From positions 1 through 9,026 of the forward strand of contig QFOL01000151.1 of assembly GCA_003241215.1 (NCBI GenBank): DNA of 9,026 nucleotides, written 5' to 3'. Shown piece by piece: positions 1-4,259 of this stretch (its first letter is position 1; each line of letters opens with the position of its first letter). The position numbers and the translations under genes are program-made. Origin of the DNA: Agrobacterium fabrum. GTDB taxonomy: Bacteria; Pseudomonadota; Alphaproteobacteria; Rhizobiales; Rhizobiaceae. The notes beneath the pieces were generated by a model. The model had not been told where the DNA came from and did not search any database. It saw only the letters and a list, made by a program, of their open reading frames with translations.

Positions 1-1
1 C

Positions 2-400
2 TATAACGGCATGGTCCGCAAGGGCGAAAGCGTGCGCGCCTTCCCGCTCTCCAACTGGACCGAAGTGGATATCTGGCGTTACATCGAGGCGGAAAACATT
101 CCGCTGGTGCCGCTCTATTACGCCGCCGAGCGCCCTTACATCGAGCGCGACGGCATGATGATCCTTGCCGAAGACGAGCGGCTGGAGCTGCTGCCCGGCG
201 AAGAGATCAAGCATGGCTCGATCCGCTTCCGCACGCTCGGCTGCTTCCCGCTGACCGGCGCTATCCGTTCCGAGGCGGCGACGCTTCAGGAAGTCATCGC
301 CGAACTCGAAATCGCCACCGTTTCCGAACGGCAGGGCCGCGCCATCGACCGCGACCAGTCCGGCTCGATGGAGAAGAAGAAGCGCGAGGGGTATTTCTGA
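2..400 (+). CDS. cysD: Sulfate adenylyltransferase subunit 2 (CysD), 3' part
   Basis: This is the C-terminal ~132 residues of CysD, the catalytic subunit of ATP sulfurylase. With CysN it makes adenosine 5'-phosphosulfate from ATP and sulfate in cytoplasmic sulfate assimilation. The frame is open from base 2, so the gene starts outside the window; the family is about 300 residues long. Recognisable family blocks are [16 protein letters not shown], the [10 protein letters not shown] segment, [13 protein letters not shown] and the closing [19 protein letters not shown]...GYF, all close to enterobacterial CysD. The stop TGA (398-400) shares one base with the cysN start, so the two are translationally coupled. 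The family assignment is certain; only the length is incomplete. Confidence 0.96.
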   Translation, partial: YNGMVRKGESVRAFPLSNWTEVDIWRYIEAENIPLVPLYYAAERPYIERDGMMILAEDERLELLPGEEIKHGSIRFRTLGCFPLTGAIRSEAATLQEVIAELEIATVSERQGRAIDRDQSGSMEKKKREGYF

Positions 401-1884
401 TGAGCACTGCCGCCGCCAACACCCCCTCCTCTTCCGCCACCATTCTGCCCTTTGCCGAGCATTCGAAGGCGGCGCGCGACACGCGTCCGCTGCGCCTCAT
501 CACCTGCGGCAGTGTCGATGACGGCAAGTCGACGCTGATCGGCCGTCTTCTCTGGGACACCAAGGCCGTCAAGGAAGACCAGGCCGCCACCCTGCACCGC
601 GACAGCGGCAAGCAGAACGATCTCGGCCTGCCCGATTTCGCGCTTCTGCTCGACGGTCTTCAGGCGGAGCGCGAACAGGGCATCACCATCGATGTCGCCT
701 ATCGTTATTTCGCCACCGACCGTCGCGCCTTCATCGTCGCCGACACGCCCGGCCACGAGCAATATACCCGCAACATGGCGACCGGCGCTTCCACCGCCGA
801 TCTTGCCGTGCTGCTCGTCGATGCGCGCACCGGCATTCTGGAACAGACGCGCCGCCACGCCACCATCGCCGCGCTGATGGGCATCCGGCAATTCGTGCTG
901 GCGGTCAACAAGATCGACCTGACGCATTACGACAAGGCCGGTTTCGAACTGATCGCCCACGAGTTCCGCGATTTCGCCTCCAATCTCGGCATCAAGCAGA
1001 TCACCGCCATTCCGATGTCGGCGCTGAAGGGTGAAAACGTCGTGCTGTCAGGCAAGGCCTCCATGCCCTGGTATGAAGGCCCGACGCTGGTGGAGACGCT
1101 GGAGCTTGCCACGGTGCGTTCCGCGCAATCCGGCGGCTTCCGCCTGCCGGTGCAGCGCGTCTCGCGGCCGGGTGAAAGTTTCCGCGGTTATCAGGGCACG
1201 GTTGCCGGCGGTTCGGTGAAGCCGGGCGACAGCGTCGTTGTCCTGCCTTCCGGCATGGTCGCGAATGTCAAGCAGATCGTCACCTTCGATCTGGTGCGCA
1301 ATGCCGCCGTTGCGGGTGATGCCGTCACGCTCGTCCTCGACCGTCAGGTGGATGTGTCGCGCGGCGACATGATCGTTTCCATCGAGGCGCAGCCGCAGAC
1401 CGGCCTTGCCTTCGACGCCCAGATCGTGGCGTTGCAGCCGGGCGGCATCGAAGCGGGCAAGCGCTACTGGCTGAAAAGCGGCAGCCGCCGCCAGCGCGTC
1501 AGCGTGCAGCCTGTCAGCCAGCTGAACCTGAAGGAAGGCGAATGGCAGGCGCATGAAACCTCGCTGCCGATGAACGCCATCGGCAAGGTGCGGCTTTCCT
1601 TCGACGAGACGGCGATCTTCGATCCCTATGAACAGAACCGCTCGACCGGTTCCTTCATCCTGATCGATCCCGACACCAACAACACGGTTGCGGGCGGCAT
1701 GATCGCCGGCAAGCGCAGCGTCGGTGCGACGGAAGAAAAGGGCGACAGGGTCATTCTCTCGCTGCCTGCCGGTCTTGCGGAGAAGCTTCTGGCGAGCGAA
1801 CTGCTGGCCAAACACCGCGACGAGATCGACATCCGCCGCACGGATGCGGCGACGGCCTCACAGCTGATCGGCGATCTGGACTGA
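400..1884 (+). CDS. cysN: Sulfate adenylyltransferase subunit 1 (CysN), regulatory GTPase
   Basis: CysN is the GTPase subunit that couples GTP hydrolysis to APS formation by CysD. The 494 residues show a translation-factor-type GTPase domain: P-loop GSVDDGKST (37-45), G2 region around GITID (94-98), G3 DTPGHEQ (115-121), G4 NKID (170-173) and SALKGENV (207-214). Beta-barrel domains II and III follow (about 230-440). The ATG start overlaps the cysD stop by one base and has GAGGGG nine bases upstream. Length is close to stand-alone CysN (about 475 in E. coli). No APS-kinase (CysC) domain is fused to the C-terminus, unlike NodQ/CysNC proteins of about 630 residues, so APS kinase or direct APS reduction must be encoded elsewhere. 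Confidence 0.97.
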   Translation: MSTAAANTPSSSATILPFAEHSKAARDTRPLRLITCGSVDDGKSTLIGRLLWDTKAVKEDQAATLHRDSGKQNDLGLPDFALLLDGLQAEREQGITIDVAYRYFATDRRAFIVADTPGHEQYTRNMATGASTADLAVLLVDARTGILEQTRRHATIAALMGIRQFVLAVNKIDLTHYDKAGFELIAHEFRDFASNLGIKQITAIPMSALKGENVVLSGKASMPWYEGPTLVETLELATVRSAQSGGFRLPVQRVSRPGESFRGYQGTVAGGSVKPGDSVVVLPSGMVANVKQIVTFDLVRNAAVAGDAVTLVLDRQVDVSRGDMIVSIEAQPQTGLAFDAQIVALQPGGIEAGKRYWLKSGSRRQRVSVQPVSQLNLKEGEWQAHETSLPMNAIGKVRLSFDETAIFDPYEQNRSTGSFILIDPDTNNTVAGGMIAGKRSVGATEEKGDRVILSLPAGLAEKLLASELLAKHRDEIDIRRTDAATASQLIGDLD

Positions 1885-1904
1885 CAGGCGCGGATGCAGA
1901 CAAT

Positions 1905-1934
1905 AAAAAGGCGACCGCCAAACGGCCGCCTTTT
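1905..1934. terminator. Bidirectional intrinsic terminator between cysN and the small-protein gene
   Basis: AAAAGGCG (1906-1913) pairs with CGCCTTTT (1927-1934). After one A-C mismatch an inner CCG/CGG stem (1915-1917/1923-1925) closes a five-base CCAAA loop. The A-run and T-run on opposite sides allow termination in both directions. It therefore serves cysN (stop 1884) and the opposing minus-strand small gene (stop 1957). Confidence 0.85.
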
Positions 1935-1956
1935 CGTTCGAGAGCCCTGAACCGGC

Positions 1957-2034
1957 TTAAAACACGAACATATAAAGCAGAATGATCACGAAGATCGGAA
2001 CGCCCATCGCCCACAATGCGATACCCTTCAGCAT
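1957..2034 (-). CDS. 25-residue hydrophobic small protein (single membrane span)
   Basis: An ATG at 2034-2032 opens a 25-codon frame ending with TAA. The start is preceded by a near-ideal Shine-Dalgarno GGAGGAT (2038-2044) at proper spacing, which argues strongly for translation. The peptide starts MLKGIALWAMGVP and ends in a run of I, V, L, F, Y and M residues. It is one transmembrane helix of about 19 residues with a single near-N-terminal lysine and an internal Gly-Val-Pro kink. No named family is recognised. By composition it resembles small inner-membrane proteins that associate with larger transporters or sensors, but the partner is unknown. It has its own terminator (1905-1934) and a hairpin over its ribosome binding site (see findings). 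A chance ORF with so good a ribosome site and so uniform a hydrophobic composition is unlikely. Confidence 0.72.
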   Translation of the reverse strand: MLKGIALWAMGVPIFVIILLYMFVF

Positions 2035-2066
2035 GTTATCCTCCATCGTTGTTATGTTTGGATAAC
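2035..2066 (-). promoter_or_regulatory. Inverted repeat covering the small-protein ribosome binding site
   Basis: GTTATCC (2035-2041) and GGATAAC (2060-2066) are perfect 7-base arms separated by 18 bases. In the minus-strand mRNA the downstream arm (GGATAAC) overlaps the Shine-Dalgarno region and ends directly before the ATG. The folded leader would mask the ribosome site. This could be translational control or a protein operator. The repeat is seen; its function is inferred. Confidence 0.4.
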
Positions 2067-2178
2067 GGCTGAGGCGGCTTTCCGATCCATGACCCCTGAT
2101 TTTTACGGGTTGTTTCTCGGCGCGAGAAGAAGCCGTTTGTTCATTTGACGTTCATGCGCGACAGGCGAATTTGCCTGC

Positions 2179-2241
2179 GGTCGCTCCGCCAAGCGACCCA
2201 ACAGAGGCTCGTTGTTTGAAAAAGCAGCGGGCCTCTTTTTT
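2179..2241 (+). ncRNA. Candidate small RNA A (hairpin plus intrinsic terminator)
   Basis: A 7-base-pair hairpin GGTCGCT/AGCGACC (2179-2198) with hexaloop CCGCCA is followed by a two-part terminator stem. AGAGGC (2203-2208) pairs with GCCTCT (2231-2236) and CGTTGT (2210-2215) pairs with GCAGCG (2224-2229, with wobbles), ending in a T-run at 2236-2241. No upstream gene on this strand needs the terminator, since cysN has its own at 1905. An autonomous transcript is therefore the simplest reading. TTGACG at 2145-2150 is a possible -35 that would start RNA near 2179, but the matching -10 (AATTTG) is weak. The 5' end is not determined, and no known family is recognised. Confidence 0.42.
2202..2241 (+). 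terminator. Intrinsic terminator, small RNA A
   Basis: The outer stem AGAGGC/GCCTCT and inner stem CGTTGT/GCAGCG stack across single-base bulges (T2209, G2230) around a TTGAAAAA loop. Six consecutive T follow. It is strong and unidirectional on the plus strand. Confidence 0.7.
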
Positions 2242-2269
2242 GATCGCGATAAGTTGATCGTGACGATGC

Positions 2270-2284
2270 CCCTGAAATTCAGGG
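2270..2284. promoter_or_regulatory. 15-base dyad, operator-like
   Basis: CCCTGAA and TTCAGGG flank a single central A. The dyad is perfect and too tight for a normal RNA hairpin loop, so a dimeric DNA-binding protein is the likelier reader. It lies about 30 bases upstream of the possible -35 of small RNA B. The regulator is unknown. Confidence 0.3.
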
Positions 2285-2348
2285 CCGATAGCGGTGACGG
2301 GTAAGTTCTGAGGTTGTGGACCGGGATCGACGCTTCTAAGACGATGCC

Positions 2349-2421
2349 TGTCGCGCGTCCCCTGAAACAAGGCCGCGACATTGAGGCCTGGCGCTTGGCG
2401 GAGCGACGGGCCTCTTTTCTT
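2349..2421 (+). ncRNA. Candidate small RNA B (hairpin plus intrinsic terminator)
   Basis: TGTCGCG (2349-2355) pairs perfectly with CGCGACA (2374-2380), leaving an 18-base loop containing UCCCCUGAAAC. A terminator GAGGCC (2383-2388)/GGCCTC (2409-2414) follows, with inner CGCT/AGCG and hexaloop TGGCGG, then TTTTCTT. A weak promoter (TTGTGG 2314-2319, 17-base spacer, TAAGAC 2337-2342) would start RNA close to 2349. The layout repeats that of small RNA A, and the last part of both (CGGGCCTCTTTT) is shared, as expected of paralogous tandem small RNAs. The pyrimidine-rich loop could pair with ribosome binding sites, but that is inference. Confidence 0.42.
2383..2421 (+). terminator. Intrinsic terminator, small RNA B
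   Basis: GAGGCC/GGCCTC forms the outer stem and CGCT (2392-2395)/AGCG (2402-2405) the inner stem closing hexaloop TGGCGG. The T-rich tail is 2415-2421. No protein gene on the plus strand precedes it closely. Confidence 0.68.
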
Positions 2422-2564
2422 CAGGCGCCGGAACCACAGCCGCAGGGATACCGGACCATGCGTCTTCGCACGCAATACCGGATTTCCGGACACGGACCAA
2501 CCCGTGGGTTTCGAACTGCCCGGTTTTGCTGGGAGACGGTTATTTCAGGGAATTTCGGGATGAT

Positions 2565-2590
2565 AAAAGCCGCTGTTTTTGTTGGCTTCC
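2565..2590 (-). terminator. Intrinsic terminator downstream of the tRNA-Pro locus
   Basis: Read on the minus strand, GGAAGCC (2590-2584) pairs with GGCTTTT (2571-2565, two G-T wobbles) around a 12-base loop. It begins a few bases after the tRNA CCA end. It is the expected tRNA terminator and belongs to the ancestral chromosome side of the junction. Confidence 0.5.
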
Positions 2591-2593
2591 GAC

Positions 2594-2640
2594 TGGTCGG
2601 AGTGAGAGGATTCGAACCTCCGACCCCCACGTCCCGAACG
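2594..2640 (-). other. 3' half of a tRNA-Pro(CGG) gene; probable attachment site
   Basis: Read on the minus strand, the tRNA parts appear in exact order up to the 3' end. They are anticodon loop TTCGGGA with anticodon CGG (2638-2632), anticodon-stem strand CGTGG (2631-2627), variable loop GGGTC, T-stem GGAGG/CCTCT with loop TTCGAAT (2621-2605), acceptor strand CACTCCG, discriminator A and encoded CCA (2596-2594). The 5' strand of the anticodon stem, the D-arm and the 5' acceptor strand are absent. After two bases of the stem (2639-2640) the sequence departs from the required complement. Breakpoints at the anticodon loop are typical of tyrosine-recombinase attachment sites in tRNA genes. The fragment is not a functional tRNA. 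Confidence 0.85.
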
Positions 2641-2689
2641 GCGATTGCTTCCTGAAAACCTACCTTTTCCGGGGCAGACATGGGCATAT

Positions 2690-2704
2690 GTTCCATTTCT
2701 GTTC
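2690..2704. promoter_or_regulatory. LexA (SOS) box 1
   Basis: GTTC-CATTTCT-GTTC fits the alphaproteobacterial LexA site GTTC-N7-GTTC exactly. It lies 50 bases inside the island junction and about 160 bases upstream of the first gene, with no annotated gene closer. It may act with box 2 or mark another promoter. Confidence 0.55.
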
Positions 2705-2808
2705 CGGTAAATTCAAGTGAAACGGTCCGCAATCGGTCCACGTGCGACATATGTTCTAATTCATGACACAGCCAACGGATATGAACCATCGACCCGTGAA
2801 TGCCTGTA

Positions 2809-2837
2809 TTGACTCTTTCTCAAAATGAGAACATTTG
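2809..2837 (+). promoter_or_regulatory. Promoter for the first island gene, overlapped by a LexA box
   Basis: TTGACT (2809-2814) is a good -35. With a 17-base spacer the -10 falls at 2832-2837 (CATTTG), inside LexA box 2. LexA bound there would block RNA polymerase, which fits SOS-inducible expression. The -10 itself is weak. Confidence 0.42.
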
Positions 2838-2843
2838 TAGAAC
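2829..2843. promoter_or_regulatory. LexA (SOS) box 2
   Basis: GAAC-ATTTGTA-GAAC is the same GTTC-N7-GTTC element in the reverse orientation. It lies 19 bases upstream of the ATG at 2863 and over the predicted -10. Two exact matches within 155 bases are very unlikely by chance. Confidence 0.65.
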
Positions 2844-2862
2844 AAACGAGAGAGTGAGAGAC

Positions 2863-3102
2863 ATGGCAGACGCTGAAAAAATCATAGTCGTACAGTTTAA
2901 AAAGGGACGCGGCGGCATAGTTCCGGGTGACATGCGACCCGCGACCAGCCAGGCATCCGCCGAGAAAATGGCAGGCACCATGGCACTTCGTCACATCGGC
3001 GTTGCTGCATATGCAGTGACCCTTGACGAGGAAAGCGGCAACATGGCGAACGCTCGCCTGCTGGTCTCGCACGGGCAGATTGCCGACTTGATGCCAGACT
3101 GA
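2863..3102 (+). CDS. Small protein of unknown function, predicted SOS-regulated
   Basis: A 79-residue soluble protein beginning MADAEKIIVVQFKKGRGG. The ATG at 2863 is chosen because it follows a purine-rich ribosome site (GAGAGTGAGAG) and lies just downstream of the LexA-overlapped promoter. The longer frame from 2800 would translate through the promoter and operator. Features are a basic N-terminal patch (KKGRGG, residues 13-18), a central Met/Ala helix, and a hydrophobic-acidic C-terminal half (VAAYAVTLDEESG, then LLVSHGQIADLMPD). There is no signal peptide or membrane span, and no family is recognised. A perfect intrinsic terminator follows within 30 bases, so it is its own transcription unit. 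Confidence 0.75.
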   Translation: MADAEKIIVVQFKKGRGGIVPGDMRPATSQASAEKMAGTMALRHIGVAAYAVTLDEESGNMANARLLVSHGQIADLMPD

Positions 3103-3111
3103 TTTCACACC

Positions 3112-3131
3112 GGTGCGGGGGCGCACCTTTT
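3112..3131 (+). terminator. Intrinsic terminator after the SOS-type gene
   Basis: GGTGCG (3112-3117) pairs perfectly with CGCACC (3122-3127) around GGGG, followed by TTTT. It ends directly before the ATG at 3133, which makes that ATG a poor start candidate for the next gene. Confidence 0.8.
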
Positions 3132-3177
3132 CATGACAGGGAAATTCTTTGCTGCTCTGAAACAGGAGATTGGAAAC

Positions 3178-3372
3178 GTGCGCCCAAACACGATCAAAAT
3201 GCCGGACGATATCGCGGCTTATGTCATCCAGTGCCATGACGGCGACGCTGTTGCTGCCGTGGAAACGCTGCTGGACGAAATCCACCATCTGCAAAACCAA
3301 CTGTCCATCGCCACCGTAGCCATGGGCCGAGGATATACACGCGGATGGAAGCCGAGTGCCGAGCGGGATTGA
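3178..3372 (+). CDS. Small helical protein of unknown function
   Basis: A 64-residue protein, first gene of a three-gene cluster. The GTG at 3178 is preferred: AGGAG (3164-3168) sits nine bases upstream, whereas the in-frame ATG at 3133 touches the T-run of a terminator and lacks a ribosome site. From the GTG the sequence reads (V)RPNTIKMPDDIAAYVIQCH and continues with an acidic, mostly helical stretch (DAVAAVETLLDEIHHLQNQL). It ends in a Gly/Arg-rich tail (MGRGYTRGWKP). There is no membrane segment or signal peptide, and the family is not recognised. The stop lies one base before the ATG of the next gene, so they are co-translated. A promoter between the terminator and the GTG is not obvious; read-through is possible. 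Confidence 0.7.
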   Translation: MRPNTIKMPDDIAAYVIQCHDGDAVAAVETLLDEIHHLQNQLSIATVAMGRGYTRGWKPSAERD

Positions 3373-3373
3373 C

Positions 3374-3682
3374 ATGCGCCATCGTCGCGGCATCGATCTG
3401 GCCGGCGGCATTAATGACAATATGCCGCCAAAACCAACTGGCATATTTGTGCCGGAGCGGGACCATTCCGCAACCTTGGCCGATTTGCCGCAATGGTACG
3501 TCGTCGGCGCGCGGTGCTGGCGCTGCAAACGCGCCGGCATGCTCGACAGATGGGCGCTGCAGCGTCGTTATGGAAAATTTCGGGCGATCATATCCATGGA
3601 ACCGCTCTTGCGGTGCCTTGGCTGCGGCAATCGCGAGAAGAACAGTTTTGTGCTGGCGCGTGCGAAAAGGGACTGGCCATGA
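3374..3682 (+). CDS. Zinc-ribbon-like small protein (CxxC...CxxC)
   Basis: A 102-residue protein from the ATG at 3374; an alternative GTG at 3356 overlaps the previous gene. Two pairs of cysteines, CWRC (48-51) and CLGC (81-84), lie 29 residues apart around a basic, helix-like segment (LDRWALQRRYGKF). This is the arrangement of a structural zinc ribbon. The layout recalls a domain seen in short rhizobial and phage-borne proteins of unknown role, but I cannot name a family with certainty. It begins one base after the previous stop, and its TGA overlaps the ATG of the next gene (ATGA at 3679-3682), so the cluster is one operon. DNA or RNA binding is plausible, not shown. Confidence 0.75.
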   Translation: MRHRRGIDLAGGINDNMPPKPTGIFVPERDHSATLADLPQWYVVGARCWRCKRAGMLDRWALQRRYGKFRAIISMEPLLRCLGCGNREKNSFVLARAKRDWP

Positions 3683-3987
3683 CTTATGAACCAAAGCCCG
3701 GCACCTACGGTTATTTGTGGGCCGATTGCTACACCGTTAGAGCCTATTGTACCCCATGCAATCGCGCCGTCGAAGTCGATCTGGAAAAGCTGCCGCCCGA
3801 ACAAAGCTACATCAACAGGCGTTGGCGTTGCCAGTATTGCCACGAGTTGGGACAAGCTCACTTAAGCCCTGATCATTCGCCGCGAGACTCACCCGCCCAA
3901 AAGCAAATGCATTTGGAACGGCTGCGACGTAGAGAAGTGCTCGCGGCTCGATTGGCAACAACAACGGAAAAAGCCGCCCAGCGCTAA
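3679..3987 (+). CDS. Second zinc-ribbon-like small protein (CxxC...CxxC)
   Basis: A 102-residue protein starting MTYEPKPGTYGYLW. The ATG overlaps the preceding stop as ATGA, typical of coupled translation. Cysteine pairs CTPC (24-27) and CQYC (51-54) are separated by 23 residues with an Arg-rich approach (INRRWRC). Cys17 and His55 are further potential ligands. The C-terminal third is charged and helical (QKQMHLERLRRREVLAARL). It resembles its upstream neighbour in size and cysteine spacing but shows no clear sequence identity. It is probably a zinc-binding adaptor or nucleic-acid-binding protein; the function is unknown. A frame from 3493 would run far inside the previous gene and is not favoured. 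Confidence 0.72.
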   Translation: MTYEPKPGTYGYLWADCYTVRAYCTPCNRAVEVDLEKLPPEQSYINRRWRCQYCHELGQAHLSPDHSPRDSPAQKQMHLERLRRREVLAARLATTTEKAAQR

Positions 3988-3998
3988 CTGAGCGGCTT
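3971..3998 (+). terminator. Weak terminator-like hairpin at the end of the zinc-ribbon cluster
   Basis: AAGCCGC (3971-3977) pairs perfectly with GCGGCTT (3992-3998) across a 14-base loop that contains the TAA stop. No T-run follows, so it may be an mRNA 3' structure rather than a true terminator. Confidence 0.35.
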
Positions 3999-4061
3999 GA
4001 AAAGATGGTGCCCGGAGGCGGGCTGTGGATTTTCTTTAAAGTCAGGCACTTGGCAATCCGC

Positions 4062-4112
4062 TGGACACTCAATCGTTATGCGAAAACATTATGCTTTTCG
4101 AAAGAGTGTCCA
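4062..4112 (+). repeat. Long inverted repeat upstream of rmlC
   Basis: TGGACACTC (4062-4070) and GAGTGTCCA (4104-4112) are perfect 9-base arms. Inside them CGAAAA (4081-4086) pairs with TTTTCG (4095-4100), leaving a ten-base and a three-base bulge. Shortly after comes a T-run (4117-4121). It could terminate transcription entering from the left or act as a structured leader or operator for rmlC. Confidence 0.5.
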
Positions 4113-4198
4113 ACCACTTTTTATCCGCCCCTTCGTATCATCTCTTTCTGCAAATCATCGACCTGATCACTCAGGCGATCGAGATCGATAAAGCGTTA

Positions 4199-4227
4199 TT
4201 GACTGTCCCGGCTGATCGCCATATCAC
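4199..4227 (+). promoter_or_regulatory. Candidate rmlC promoter
   Basis: TTGACT (4199-4204), a 17-base spacer and TATCAC (4222-4227) resemble a housekeeping promoter. They end 32 bases before the GTG start. The -35 matches five of six consensus bases and the -10 four. Confidence 0.35.
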
Positions 4228-4259
4228 CTTCGGTAGGCAGACGAGACAGGATCCACGAA

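Larger units (their letters stand above)
2067..2593. other. Gene-free ~530-base interval holding candidate small RNAs
   Basis: No frame here has convincing start, ribosome site and composition for a protein. The interval contains, left to right: a TTCTCG/CGAGAA hairpin (2114-2128), a CAGGC/GCCTG hairpin (2162-2177), candidate small RNA A (2179-2241), a 15-base dyad CCCTGAA-A-TTCAGGG (2270-2284), candidate small RNA B (2349-2421), a TGCGT/ACGCA hairpin near 2459-2474, and the minus-strand tRNA terminator (2565-2590). The density of stable plus-strand structure suggests non-coding transcription. Confidence 0.6.

Noticed and set aside
286..960. Long minus-strand ORF opposite cysD/cysN (also 1048-1815)
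   Set aside because: Antisense shadows of GC-rich coding DNA. cysD and cysN are unmistakable on the plus strand, and the minus frames have low-complexity Gly/Arg-rich translations without ribosome sites.
2179..2421. AbcR1/AbcR2 identity for the tandem small RNAs
   Set aside because: The tandem arrangement is reminiscent of that rhizobial pair, but the genomic setting next to cysN is not the one I know for it, and I cannot match the conserved loop motifs. Left unnamed.
2314..2655. Plus-strand ORF ending GVRGFEPPTPTSR
   Set aside because: This is the well-known false ORF produced by reading through the complement of a tRNA 3' end. It also crosses small RNA B and two terminators.
2421..2789. 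Minus-strand ORF crossing the tRNA fragment
   Set aside because: It spans the island junction, the tRNA remnant and its terminator, with no convincing start. Not a plausible gene.
2761..3540. 259-codon minus-strand ORF over the small-gene block (also 3224-3694)
   Set aside because: The plus-strand genes have ribosome sites, coupled overlaps and CxxC motifs. The minus frames run through the LexA-box promoter and a plus-strand terminator.
3345..3689. Overlapping plus frame in the zinc-ribbon gene
   Set aside because: Same DNA in another frame. The frame from 3374 has the cysteine pairs and the coupled start and stop arrangement.
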